Below, in pieces: positions 8,363-17,300 of a stretch of 64,000 nt of DNA. The position numbers were made by a program, and so were the translations under genes. Source of the stretch: Paenibacillus sp. (GTDB taxonomy: Bacteria; Bacillota; Bacilli; Paenibacillales; YIM-B00363); the NCBI RefSeq assembly GCF_031177825.1, contig NZ_JAPSKE010000006.1, forward strand, positions 186,001 through 250,000. Reading direction: 5' to 3'. The notes beneath the pieces were generated by a model that was given only the letters and a program-made list of their open reading frames with translations, was not told the origin of the DNA and ran no database searches. Every line of letters begins with the position of its first letter. Positions within the stretch are counted from its first letter, which is position 1.

Positions 8363-10585
8363 ATGGCGAAACGGTTAATATTGGCGGAAAAGCCCTCGGT
8401 GGCGCGCGATCTGGCGCGGGTGCTGAGATGCGATAAGAAAGGCGACGGCTTCCTGGAAGGGGCGAACGACATCGTCACCTGGGCGCTGGGTCACTTGGTG
8501 ACGCTGGCGGACCCGGAAGCCTATGACGACAAATACAAAACGTGGCGGCTGGAGGATTTGCCGATGATGCCGGAGCGGCTGCAGCTGACGGTGATCAAGC
8601 AGTCGAGCCGGCAGTTCGCGGCGGTGAAGTCGCAGCTGACCCGCGGCGATGTGAACGAGATCGTCATCGCGACGGACGCCGGACGCGAGGGCGAGCTCGT
8701 CGCGCGTTGGATTCTCGAGAAGGCGAAGGTCGACAAGCCGATCAAGCGGCTGTGGATCAGCTCCGTGACGGACAAGGCGATTCTGGAAGGATTCCGTCAG
8801 CTCAAGCCGGGGAAAGACTACGAGAACCTCTACCACTCGGCGGTCGCTCGTTCGGAAGCCGACTGGTACGTCGGGCTGAACGCGAGTCGGGCGTTGTCGA
8901 CGAAGTTCAACGCGCAGCTGAACTGCGGCCGCGTCCAGACGCCGGTCGTGGCGATCATCGCACAGCGGGAAGAGGAGATCAATCGGTTCCAACCGAAGAC
9001 GTATTACGGCATCGAAGCGCGCACGAGCGACAACGTCACGCTGACGTGGCAGGATGCGAACGGGAACAGCCGGAGCTTCGACCAAGAGCGGATCGCCGCG
9101 ATCGTGAACAAGCTCGGGCGGCAGAACGCGGTCGTGACGTCGATCGATCGGAAGCCGAAGAAGTCCCATGCGCCGGCGCTGTACGACCTTACGGAGCTGC
9201 AGCGGGACGGCAATAAGCTGTTCGGCTATTCCGCGAAGGAAACGCTGAGCATTATGCAGAAGCTGTACGAACAACACAAGGCCGTTACGTATCCGCGTAC
9301 GGATTCGCGCTATCTCTCCAAGGACATGGCGAGCACGATTCCGGATCGGCTGCGGGGCTGCGGCGTCGGACCGTATCGGGCGCTGGCGGCGAAGGTGTGG
9401 AGCAAGCCGGTGCCTTCGTCCGCCGCGTTCATCGACGACAGCAAGGTCAGCGATCATCACGCGATCGTGCCGACGGAGGAGCCGGCGAATTTGTCCGCGA
9501 TGAGCGAGAAGGAGCGGAAAATTTACGATCTTGTAGTACGTCGATTCCTCGCGGTGCTGTACCCGGCGTTCGAGTACGAGCAGCTGACCGTGCATGCGGC
9601 GATCGGCGGCGAGTCGTTCGCGGCGCGGGGCAAGGCGGTGCTGCAGGCGGGCTGGAAGGAAGTATACGACGCTAGATTCGAGGACGAGGACGCGTCGGAC
9701 GACATTCGGGAGCAAATCCTGCCCCGCCTGGAAAAAGGGCAGACGCTCCCGATCCGCCTGATCGCTCAGACGTCGGGCCAGACGAAGCCGCCGGCTCGGT
9801 TCAACGAAGCGACGCTGTTGTCCGCGATGGAAAATCCGACGCCGTTCCTGACGCAGGATCAGAAACAGCTTAGCGAGACGCTGAAGTCGACGGGCGGTCT
9901 CGGAACGGTCGCGACGCGGGCGGACATTATCGAGAAGCTGTTCAACTCGTTCCTGATCGAGAAGCGCGGCGGCAAAGAAATTTACCTCACCAACAAGGGG
10001 CGGCAGCTGCTCGAGCTCGTCCCGGCCGACCTCCAATCGCCGGCGCTGACGGGGGAATGGGAGCGGAAGCTGGAACGGATCGCGAAGGGACAGCTCAAGA
10101 AGGACGTTTTCATCAGCGAGATTAAGCAGTATACAAAGACCGTCGTCTCGGAAATTAAGGGGAGCGACAAGCAATACAAGCATGACAACGTAACGCGGAC
10201 GGCGTGTCCGGATTGCGGGAAGCCGATGCTCGAGGTGAACGGGAAGAAGGGGAAGATGCTCGTCTGCCAAGACCGCGAATGCGGCAAGCGGAAGAATGTC
10301 TCGCGCGTGACGAACGCCCGTTGTCCGCAATGCCGGAAGAAGCTGGAGCTTCGCGGCGAGGGCGAAGGGCAAATTTTCGTCTGCGTCGGCGCCGGCTGCG
10401 GCTATCGGGAGAAGCTGTCGGCGTTCGAAGCGCGGCGGGCCAAGGAGACCGGCGGCGGCAAGATGGATAAGCGGTCAGTGCAGAAGTTCCTCCAGTCTCA
10501 GGAGAAGGAGGAAGCGCCGATCAACAACGCGCTCGCCGAGGCGCTGAAGAAGCTGCAGCTCGGCGGAGACGATCGGAAGAAGTAA
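8363..10585 (+). CDS. topB: DNA topoisomerase III (type IA)
   Basis: The 740-aa enzyme relaxes and decatenates DNA by transient single-strand cleavage. I chose ATG 8363, where the conserved start MAKRLILAEKPSVARDL begins; the open frame extends upstream to 8255 but across the preceding terminator and a likely -10 (TATAGT at 8318). The TOPRIM domain occupies about residues 1-140, with ATDAGREGELVAR carrying acidic metal ligands. The active-site tyrosine is in TYPRTDSRYL, at about residue 310. Two C-terminal Cys4 zinc ribbons follow (CPDCGKP...CQDREC and CPQCRKK...CVGAGC), typical of Bacillus-group TopB. The gene appears to be monocistronic and unrelated in function to its neighbours. Confidence 0.95.
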   Translation: MAKRLILAEKPSVARDLARVLRCDKKGDGFLEGANDIVTWALGHLVTLADPEAYDDKYKTWRLEDLPMMPERLQLTVIKQSSRQFAAVKSQLTRGDVNEIVIATDAGREGELVARWILEKAKVDKPIKRLWISSVTDKAILEGFRQLKPGKDYENLYHSAVARSEADWYVGLNASRALSTKFNAQLNCGRVQTPVVAIIAQREEEINRFQPKTYYGIEARTSDNVTLTWQDANGNSRSFDQERIAAIVNKLGRQNAVVTSIDRKPKKSHAPALYDLTELQRDGNKLFGYSAKETLSIMQKLYEQHKAVTYPRTDSRYLSKDMASTIPDRLRGCGVGPYRALAAKVWSKPVPSSAAFIDDSKVSDHHAIVPTEEPANLSAMSEKERKIYDLVVRRFLAVLYPAFEYEQLTVHAAIGGESFAARGKAVLQAGWKEVYDARFEDEDASDDIREQILPRLEKGQTLPIRLIAQTSGQTKPPARFNEATLLSAMENPTPFLTQDQKQLSETLKSTGGLGTVATRADIIEKLFNSFLIEKRGGKEIYLTNKGRQLLELVPADLQSPALTGEWERKLERIAKGQLKKDVFISEIKQYTKTVVSEIKGSDKQYKHDNVTRTACPDCGKPMLEVNGKKGKMLVCQDRECGKRKNVSRVTNARCPQCRKKLELRGEGEGQIFVCVGAGCGYREKLSAFEARRAKETGGGKMDKRSVQKFLQSQEKEEAPINNALAEALKKLQLGGDDRKK

Positions 10586-10812
10586 CGACAAATAGGCTCG
10601 GCATCGCCGGGCCGAATGTAAACTTGCCAAGCGGTCGGATTCGACGGTGTTTAGAAAATACTTCTGTATGTCTCCCAGCGGGTATCGGCACCGGAAGCGA
10701 GCCGATCCCGTCGGCAGCTCGCCGAACCGTGAGCTGTAAAAACCCTACCTGAACACTCGGAATTGTGGTACAATGCTCGCAAACGAGAGATTTCGGAAGG
10801 AGCGTACCCGTC

Positions 10813-11253
10813 ATGTCCAACAACGCCGCATCCGCTTACGATTGCGTAGACGAAGTTCCGCTGCATTGGGTTCGGGGGAATCAGCTCGGCATCCTGCTCA
10901 GCGTCATCGCGTGCGTGCTTACGCAGCAGGCTTGGGTGCTCGCGATTCCGTTAGCGGTGCAGTTGATCGGACGCTGGGCCGGCATCCGGTACAATCCTTT
11001 TGTTCGCTTGTTGTCCCCGCTCTTCCCGAAGAGCTCCCGCACGGAAAGCCGAGAGCTCCTTCGGTTCAATAACCTGCTCGCGATTCTCTTCCTCGCCGCG
11101 GCGTTGATCGCCTGGCTGCTGCAAGCGAAGACGGTCGCATACGCGAGCTTGGCCATGCTGACCGGCGCGGTGGTCGCCGCGTTATGCGGGTTTTGCGTCG
11201 GATGCTTCATGTATTTTCAGTGGAAGCAATTTCGGGCAAGGCGAATGCAATAG
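10813..11253 (+). CDS. DUF4395 family membrane protein
   Basis: The 146-aa integral membrane protein starts at ATG 10813 behind GGAAGGAG. An in-frame ATG at 10765 is ruled out because a likely extended -10 (TGGTACAAT, hexamer 10769-10774) overlaps it. After a short polar N-terminus with the segment VDEVPLHWVRGNQLG there are four hydrophobic helices in two pairs, separated by the loop around FPKSSRTESRELLRFNNL, and a C-terminal CGFCVGCFMYFQW segment. This matches the DUF4395 pattern, whose function is unknown. It is flanked by its own promoter and terminator, so it is probably monocistronic. Confidence 0.75.
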   Translation: MSNNAASAYDCVDEVPLHWVRGNQLGILLSVIACVLTQQAWVLAIPLAVQLIGRWAGIRYNPFVRLLSPLFPKSSRTESRELLRFNNLLAILFLAAALIAWLLQAKTVAYASLAMLTGAVVAALCGFCVGCFMYFQWKQFRARRMQ

Positions 11254-11266
11254 GTTTGGAAAAGGT

Positions 11267-11308
11267 AACGCCCCCGCCGGACTGACGTCTGCGCGGGGGC
11301 GTTTTCGT
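11267..11308 (+). terminator. Rho-independent terminator after the DUF4395 gene
   Basis: AACGCCCCCGC pairs with GCGGGGGCGTT around a 15-base loop, followed by TTCGTTTTT. It lies between two convergent genes; the opposite strand has only a weak T-rich tail (TTACCTTTTCC). Confidence 0.85.
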
Positions 11309-11310
11309 TT

Positions 11311-11721
11311 TTAGCGGGTCAAGAGGTGAACCAGCGCGAAGGCGGCGAAGACGAGCGCCGCGGCGAGATGAAATTTCCGGCGGAAGCCGGAGGCCCTCCG
11401 GCTGCGAAGGTACCCTGCCGCTACCGTAACGCCGAGCAGCAGGATTGCCGCGTAGCCGCTGACCATTTTCGGATGAACATAACCGACGTACCGTCCAAGC
11501 TGGGCGAGCATAACGCCAGCGTGAATAACGATAAGCGCCGTGCCGGCGATGCCGACGGGAATATGCGATTTCATGAGCTTCCTTGCAAGCTTCACGAAGG
11601 CGATCTTGACCGCTTTCCAAGCGCTCCGCTTAATGACGAAGAAGAGGAACGCCAAGCTCAGGTTGACGAGGAAGAGCGAGACCGCGAGCTGAGCCGCGAG
11701 CTGTCCGTAAGGGTCGATCAT
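11311..11721 (-). CDS. Small His-rich four-helix membrane protein (cytochrome b/ferric reductase-like)
   Basis: The 136-aa product starts at the ATG at 11721, four bases after the radical SAM stop codon, so it is the last gene of the operon and probably translationally coupled; the longer in-frame start at 11937 would lie inside that gene. It has four hydrophobic helices. Histidines fall at or near helix ends (SHIPVGIAG, VIHAGVML, VHPKMVSG, RKFHLAAAL, LVHLLTR), in a spacing that recalls b-type haem proteins such as ferric-reductase-like transmembrane domains. Haem binding is inference. A role as electron donor to, or membrane partner of, the neighbouring radical SAM enzyme would fit. Confidence 0.65.
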   Translation of the reverse strand: MIDPYGQLAAQLAVSLFLVNLSLAFLFFVIKRSAWKAVKIAFVKLARKLMKSHIPVGIAGTALIVIHAGVMLAQLGRYVGYVHPKMVSGYAAILLLGVTVAAGYLRSRRASGFRRKFHLAAALVFAAFALVHLLTR

Positions 11722-11725
11722 CGTC

Positions 11726-13153
11726 TTATATCGGACCGGCAAGACCGAACGCCTCGGCGACCTCCGCCTTCCGTTCCGCGAGAAGCTGCTCCTTGTCGTC
11801 CCGGTAAAACATGTTGAACGTGTCGAACGGAATGACGCGGCCGTCCGGGTGGACGATGTGTACGCACGACTTCTTGACGGATCGGACGTCGAAGTTATGC
11901 GCGTCCAGGAACTGCATGATGATGACGCGGAATACATTGTCGTAGCCGATCGCGTCAGGGACGGCCGCCATCGGCAGGCAGCAGAGCAGACTCTTCAGCG
12001 ACAGCGCGGACGATTCCGGGGAGTGCGCCGTCGAGAACAGCTTGAAGATATGCGACTTGAGCGTCTCGTCCGACTCGAACACGATCGTGTTGCGTCCGCC
12101 CTCGAGCAGAATGGCCGGATCGATCATGCCCGTGAGCGGAACGACCTCGTCTCCGAGCTTCAAGGCATACCCCATCGCCAGACAGTCCGGGTGGCAGGGG
12201 ACCGGCAGCATATCCTCTTCCCGGAAGATGCCGGATTGTTCAATAATGCCGCGGCGCACCTCGCTGAGCGTCAGTCGGTCCTTCGACGGATCGTACTCGT
12301 CGAGGCGCCCGGCCGCCTGGATCGGCTGGAAGGTGACGCCCCGCACCGCACGCTGTTTCAGTCCGTACCGGATTATATCACCGATTTCCCGGTCGTTCAG
12401 CCCTTTCTTGAGCGTAACGACGAGCGTCGTCGAGACGTTGAACTCGTTCAAGTGCTCGATCGCCTTCGCGCGGATGCCTCGCAGGTCGGCGCCTCGCAGC
12501 TCCTTGAGCGTATCCGCCTCGAAGCTGTCGAACTGCAAATACAGCTCGAATCCCGGCATGTAGGAAGCTAGCCGCTTGGCGAACTCGCGGTCCTGCGCAA
12601 TGCGGATGCCGTTCGTGTTCACCATCAGATGTTTGATCGGTTTCTTCTTCGCAAGATCGAGGATTTCGAAAAAGTTCGGATGCGTCGTCGGCTCCCCGCC
12701 GCTAATCTGCACGATGTCGGGCTCTCCTTCGTTACGCACGACCCTATCGAGCATCGCTTCGATCTGCTCGAGCGAGCGGTAGGTCGCCCGATGCGGTCCC
12801 GATTCCGCGTAGCATATCGGGCATTGCAGGTTGCATTGGTCCGTGACTTCGATCAAGGTGAGGCAGCTGTGCTGCTCGTGATCCGGGCACAGCCCGCAGT
12901 CGTAGGGGCAGCCGTAACGGATCGGAGTGTTCCATTGCAGCGGCATCTCCGACGGCTTGTTGAAGTCGCGGCATCGCTTGTAGTACTCGACGTCCGTCGA
13001 AAGAAGCACCTTTTCCGGCCCATGCCGCAAGCAGCGCTTGTGCATGAACACCTTCTCGTTTTCGATCACGATCTTAGCTTCTACCTTCCGGAAACACGTC
13101 GAGCAGATGCTGTTCGTCAGCTCGTGGAATACATAAGGTCGGTTAGCGGGCAT
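11726..13153 (-). CDS. Radical SAM enzyme of the MJ0619/tetraether-lipid-synthase (Tes) type
   Basis: The 475-aa protein begins with a Cys-rich domain (CSTC at about residue 18, then CLRHGP). A second Cys block, YGCPYDCGLCPDHEQHSCL (about 96-115), precedes the radical SAM motif CNLQCPIC (about residue 127), the SAM-binding ISGGEPT (about 170) and VNTNGIR. This order of Cys clusters before the CxxxCxxC motif is that of the MJ0619 family, whose characterised archaeal member (Tes) joins lipid chains by C-C bond formation between unactivated carbons. Bacterial members are poorly characterised. It overlaps the Lgt-like gene by 11 bases. A reaction on membrane lipid or a lipid-bearing molecule is inference from family and neighbours; methylation of another substrate is the main alternative. 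Confidence 0.8.
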   Translation of the reverse strand: MPANRPYVFHELTNSICSTCFRKVEAKIVIENEKVFMHKRCLRHGPEKVLLSTDVEYYKRCRDFNKPSEMPLQWNTPIRYGCPYDCGLCPDHEQHSCLTLIEVTDQCNLQCPICYAESGPHRATYRSLEQIEAMLDRVVRNEGEPDIVQISGGEPTTHPNFFEILDLAKKKPIKHLMVNTNGIRIAQDREFAKRLASYMPGFELYLQFDSFEADTLKELRGADLRGIRAKAIEHLNEFNVSTTLVVTLKKGLNDREIGDIIRYGLKQRAVRGVTFQPIQAAGRLDEYDPSKDRLTLSEVRRGIIEQSGIFREEDMLPVPCHPDCLAMGYALKLGDEVVPLTGMIDPAILLEGGRNTIVFESDETLKSHIFKLFSTAHSPESSALSLKSLLCCLPMAAVPDAIGYDNVFRVIIMQFLDAHNFDVRSVKKSCVHIVHPDGRVIPFDTFNMFYRDDKEQLLAERKAEVAEAFGLAGPI

Positions 13154-13934
13154 GGCGTATCCCCCGTTTCTTCGGATCGATCCATCCGGACAGCAGCGGG
13201 GCGTAGTACATCAGCCCCGCCGCGCAGGCAAGCTGGATGTTGTTGAGTCCCAGATAGAAGTGTGGCGTAGGCTTAATAAAATCGATTGCGAATCGGAACA
13301 GCAAATAAGCGGCCATGAACAGTTGGAACACCGCTCCCGGAGGGAGGGACGCATCGCCGCGCCGGATGCGGAGAACGTGCAGCGCCGTTCCCAACCCGAT
13401 CAGGAAGGCGATCTCGTACAGCTGCGCCGGATGGCGCGGAACGCCGTCGCCGAAGTCGACGCCTATGGGCCAGCTCGTCGGCGTGCCGTGCGTACCGTCC
13501 TCGAGCCCGGTCAAGAAGCAGCCGATGCGGCCGATGCACATGCCGACGATGAGCGGCAGCACGAAGTCGTCGCCGGTCGACGACTTCCAGCCGGCCAGCT
13601 TCTTCGCGAGCTCCACGCCGATCAGCCCGCCGAGCAGCCCTCCGACGATCGTCTTGCCCGCGAGCAACGCGGTCCAATCGCCGGCGGCGACGTGCGACGC
13701 GGTCAGCAGCGGATCCTCCAGCCAGAACAGCAGCTTCGAGCCCGCCGCCGCTCCGACCATGGCGCCGGCGATGATCTGCAGGCCGACCAGCGGCGGGATG
13801 CCGCCTTTGGTCCGGGACCATAGATACACCCGGAAGCCGATGAAGTACGACAGCGACTCGAAGACGATGTGCGGATGCAGCTGCCACGAGCCTATGGCGA
13901 TGTATACAGGGAACGACAACCGATCCGCCTCCAA
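13143..13934 (-). CDS. Divergent Lgt-like (prolipoprotein diacylglyceryl transferase family) membrane protein
   Basis: The 263-aa polytopic membrane protein has the Lgt family layout: FPVYIAIGSWQLHPHIVFESLSY at the N-terminus (shown by its landmarks FPVY and HIVFES), a GGLLGGLIG loop at about residue 97, the signature region IGRIGCFLTGLEDG near 135, and HPAQLYE near 168. Canonical Lgt carries an essential His before the GGL loop and an Asn in the R-I-A-N part of the signature. Here those places read V and C, so it is probably not the housekeeping lipoprotein enzyme but a paralogue with changed chemistry or acceptor. Its 3' end overlaps the radical SAM gene and its start lies seven bases after the zinc-finger gene. 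Confidence 0.75.
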   Translation of the reverse strand: MEADRLSFPVYIAIGSWQLHPHIVFESLSYFIGFRVYLWSRTKGGIPPLVGLQIIAGAMVGAAAGSKLLFWLEDPLLTASHVAAGDWTALLAGKTIVGGLLGGLIGVELAKKLAGWKSSTGDDFVLPLIVGMCIGRIGCFLTGLEDGTHGTPTSWPIGVDFGDGVPRHPAQLYEIAFLIGLGTALHVLRIRRGDASLPPGAVFQLFMAAYLLFRFAIDFIKPTPHFYLGLNNIQLACAAGLMYYAPLLSGWIDPKKRGIRHAR

Positions 13935-13941
13935 CTCAGCC

Positions 13942-14202
13942 TTATTTCGTAAAGAGGATTCCGGCGCACAACGCCAGAAGCAGCACCGTAATGGCGCCGA
14001 TGATGGCGAGAATGGAGACGAGCGTCTTCACCCAGACGTTGCGTCCGGGGATAAGGTGACCTCCCACGCTTGAGGGAGGCGTATGCTCGCATCCGTCTCG
14101 GCAGGAGCTCGTCCCAGGGTCGAAGCAGCTTTCGCACAGGGGCGCTCCGCATTGCCGACAGGTTTGCGTCGCGGCGGCGCCCGGGTGGCGTTTGCATTCC
14201 AA
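13942..14202 (-). CDS. Small B-box-like zinc-finger protein with C-terminal membrane anchor
   Basis: The 86-aa product starts at ATG 14202, 12 bases after GGAGGG. Residues 1-40 hold a Cys/His pattern (C3, H6, C15, C18, C23, C26, C33, then C38-EH) like the short B-box zinc finger found at the N-terminus of many Bacillus-group membrane proteins. Residues about 57-85 form one transmembrane helix. The zinc finger would face the cytoplasm if the helix is inserted N-in. It is the first gene of a four-gene operon with the Lgt-like, radical SAM and His-rich membrane genes and may tether or regulate them. Confidence 0.7.
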   Translation of the reverse strand: MECKRHPGAAATQTCRQCGAPLCESCFDPGTSSCRDGCEHTPPSSVGGHLIPGRNVWVKTLVSILAIIGAITVLLLALCAGILFTK

Positions 14203-14288
14203 TGGCGAACCCTCCTAACCTTCTGTTCGTTCCTTCCATTATATAGCAAGGCGGGGGAGGAATTATACGGAATCATGGACGCGAATAT

Positions 14289-14328
14289 GAAAAAAAGCGG
14301 AGCCGCATGACGAATGCGCGCTCCGCTT
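14289..14328 (-). terminator. Rho-independent terminator of the SLH-protein gene
   Basis: On the minus strand AAGCGGAGC pairs with GCTCCGCTT around a GC-rich loop and runs straight into a T-tract (complement of 14289-14295). It lies directly after the SLH gene stop at 14336 and before the zinc-finger operon. Confidence 0.85.
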
Positions 14329-14335
14329 CTGTGTC

Positions 14336-17300
14336 TTAGTCGTCGATAAATTGAAGAGACTTTAGCATACGCCGCAGCGCGGCGGCGCATTGCGCGCGCG
14401 TAGCCGTCGCTTGCGACAGGAAGAGCGCGTCCGGACCGCCCTGCAGCACTTCCGATTCGACCAGCCTCGCGAGGGAGGCGCTCGCCCAATCGGATACGTC
14501 GTCGATATCCTTGAACCGCGCCGCCGGGGTAGCAGCCTGGGTAGCACCCGGGGCCGCCCCGCCGGAAGCGAACGCCGTCGCCCGGTCGAGCAGGACCGCC
14601 ATCTGCTCCCGCGTCACGGGGGCGTCCGGACGGAACGTGCCGTCCTCGTATCCCGTCAGGAGCCCCGCTCCGACCGCCGCGCCCGCCGCCCCTGCGTACC
14701 AGTCGCGGCTCGAGACGTCGGCGAAGCGCGCGCCTCGCGTCGTCTCGGACAGCCCGAGCGATCGCACGAGCAAGTCGACGAATTCGGCGCGAGTGACCGG
14801 ATCCTCGGGACGGAACGCGTTCTCCGCCGCGCCCTCGACGATCAGCTTGTTCGCGAGGAGCTCGATGTCGCCTTGGGCCCAATGTCCTTGGACGTCGGAG
14901 AATGTCCGCTCCGTTCGAACGACGGTGTACAAGCTGTTATGCGGCGCGTAAAATTCCGCTTCGCCGCCCCCGTTCCCGGTCGGTCGGAAGGTCGACGGGA
15001 TGTAATGCGGCCGGCCCTTCGCGTCGACCCACACGACGGTAGACGCGCGAGGATCGGGGGAGACGTCCAGGGCGATCGTCCGCACGGTATACGCTTCGCC
15101 TCGCTCGGTCATCTCCGTCCCGTCGCGATACAGCGCGAAGTCGACGGGAAGGGCGAGCATCTCGTAGCCTTGCTTCGCAAGCTCGCCCTTCACGCCGTCC
15201 TGGACGCCGGCTGCGGCTTTCGCGATCGCGACCGTGAGCGTGCCCGAATCCGGGAGAGACGGCCAATAGCGCAGCGGAAGCCGGTAGCTTGCGCCTTTCA
15301 CCCGAAGCTCCAGCGCCGCGTCGGGAGACGCCTTCCGCGCCTCCCTTAGTGCCGAGGCGGGCAGATCGAGCTTCACGATCGGGTCGTCGACGTTCGCCTC
15401 GACGACGGCGATGCCGCCGGCCGCGAGCAGTTCGCGCACGATTGCCGCGTCCGCGAGCAACCGCAGCGCGCTGCGCCCGTCGGGAGCGGTCTCCCGTCGA
15501 ACGGGGATCGCCAGGCTCGTTCCGTTCAGCTTGACTTGCATCGTCTCGACTGCCGGGGACGCCGGCGCCGGCGAAGCCGGGGAGCCGTCGTTATCGTCGT
15601 CGTCGTCCGAGCGGACGGCGGACAAGGCGATCGTTCCGACGTCGACCGTCTCGCCCGCGACGACGACGGCGGAGACGTCCTTCGACTCGTATCCGGTGGC
15701 GCTCGCGCGTACCGTCCGGCTGCCCGGCGCGACGTTCGTCAGCGCGAAGCTTCCCCGAGCGTCGGTCGTCGCCTCGATACCGTCGACGGACACCGTCGCG
15801 CCGGCGAGCGGATTGCCGTTCGCGCCGTATACCGCGCCGGTCACCGAGCCGACGGTCGGCGGCACGGGCAACACCGTCACGACGACGCGATCCGTATGCG
15901 CGCCGTCCGCCGTCGTCGCCGCGATCGTCGCGACGCCCGGCGCGACGGCCGATACCTCGCCCGAGGGGCTGATCGCCGCGACGTCCTCGCGGTCGGAGCT
16001 CCAGACGACGGACGGGTCGGAAGCGTCCGCCGGTTCGACCGTCGCGGTCAACCGCCGCGGCGGATCGCCGACGGTCATCGCGAAGTCGGACGCGTCGATG
16101 CGGATGCCGGCGGCCGGGATCGGCGTCGGAGAGAGCGAGACGCGTCCGATATCGACGGTCTCGCCCGCGACGACGGCGACGGCGACGTTCGCCGGATCGT
16201 ATCCGCCGGCGCTCGCCAGCAGCGTGCGGCCGCCTTCCGCGACGTTCGCGAGCGCGAAGCGTCCGTACGCGTCCGTCGTCGTCGACGCGGCGTCGATGGA
16301 GACGGTCGCGCCGTGGATCGGAACGTCGCCGACGCCGTAGACCGTTCCCGTCACCGTGCCGAAGGACGACTTGATGTGCCCCGCCTCGAGTGCGACGCTC
16401 CCCCATGCCGCGACCCGCCCTTGCCCATCGACTTCGTAGAGGGCGAGGTATTGTCCGACGCTCGCCGCCGGAATGTCGCTGCCCGCCGCATACGCGATCG
16501 CCTCCCCGGGAACGGCGCCGCCGACGAACGGACGCTCGGGGGCAGAGCCGGTAAGCGTATACCGGAACGTATGCCCGGCCGCGCCGGGAACCGCGGTCGC
16601 CCGGGTCGACCCGTAGGCGGCGCCAGGTTCGACCGCGAACGAGGCCGGCTCCGAAGCGAATTCCTCGACGATCAATTCGAACGTGCGCTCGTCGCCGACG
16701 CCCGCCGCGTCGGCGGCCGAGACGGTTACCTCGAACGCGCCCGACTGCTCGGGCGTCCCTTGCAGTACGCCCGCCTCGTTCAACGTCAGTCCGTTCGGCA
16801 GCCCGTCGGCGCTCCAGCTTAGCGTCGTATCCGCGCCTTCGAAGGCGCCGAGCGTATAGGAATAGGGGACATCCTTCGTTGCGGCGGGCAGCGATTCCGT
16901 CGCGATCTCGTGCCGTAAGTACGGGTACCCGTCGTTCACCGACGGATGGATGGCCCACGTATCCGCGAAATCCCACCCCGCGTAACTGGACGATAACTTC
17001 ATCGAAGCGGTCGACAAGCCGATCGCGCCTCCCGCGCCGCCATTCGTCGTCCCGCTCGTATCGAGATCGAAATACGAGCTCGCGACGGCGCCGAGAGAGG
17101 CGACCGAGGCGATAAATCCGCGGACGACCGGGTAAGTCGTCCCCGCGGTATCGGTCGCGACCGGCCCGGTCGAATAGGCGTCTCGAATTTCTCCATAGAT
17201 AAGGAACGCCGCGAGACCTGCGGAGTGCGCATAGGTGCCCCCGGGTCGGTGGGTCACGGCCCCTCTCGCATACGCGTCGTCGACGTCGCCCGCGCCTTTG

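Noticed and set aside
8375-10372. 665-codon open frame on the minus strand opposite topB
   Set aside because: It is the mirror of a GC-rich gene read in the antisense frame, with Arg/Leu/Val-biased composition and no ribosome-binding site; topB on the plus strand is beyond doubt.
15591-16976. 461-codon frame inside the SLH gene
   Set aside because: Extremely Arg-rich translation caused by a frame shift within GC-rich repeats; the SLH frame carries all domain signatures.
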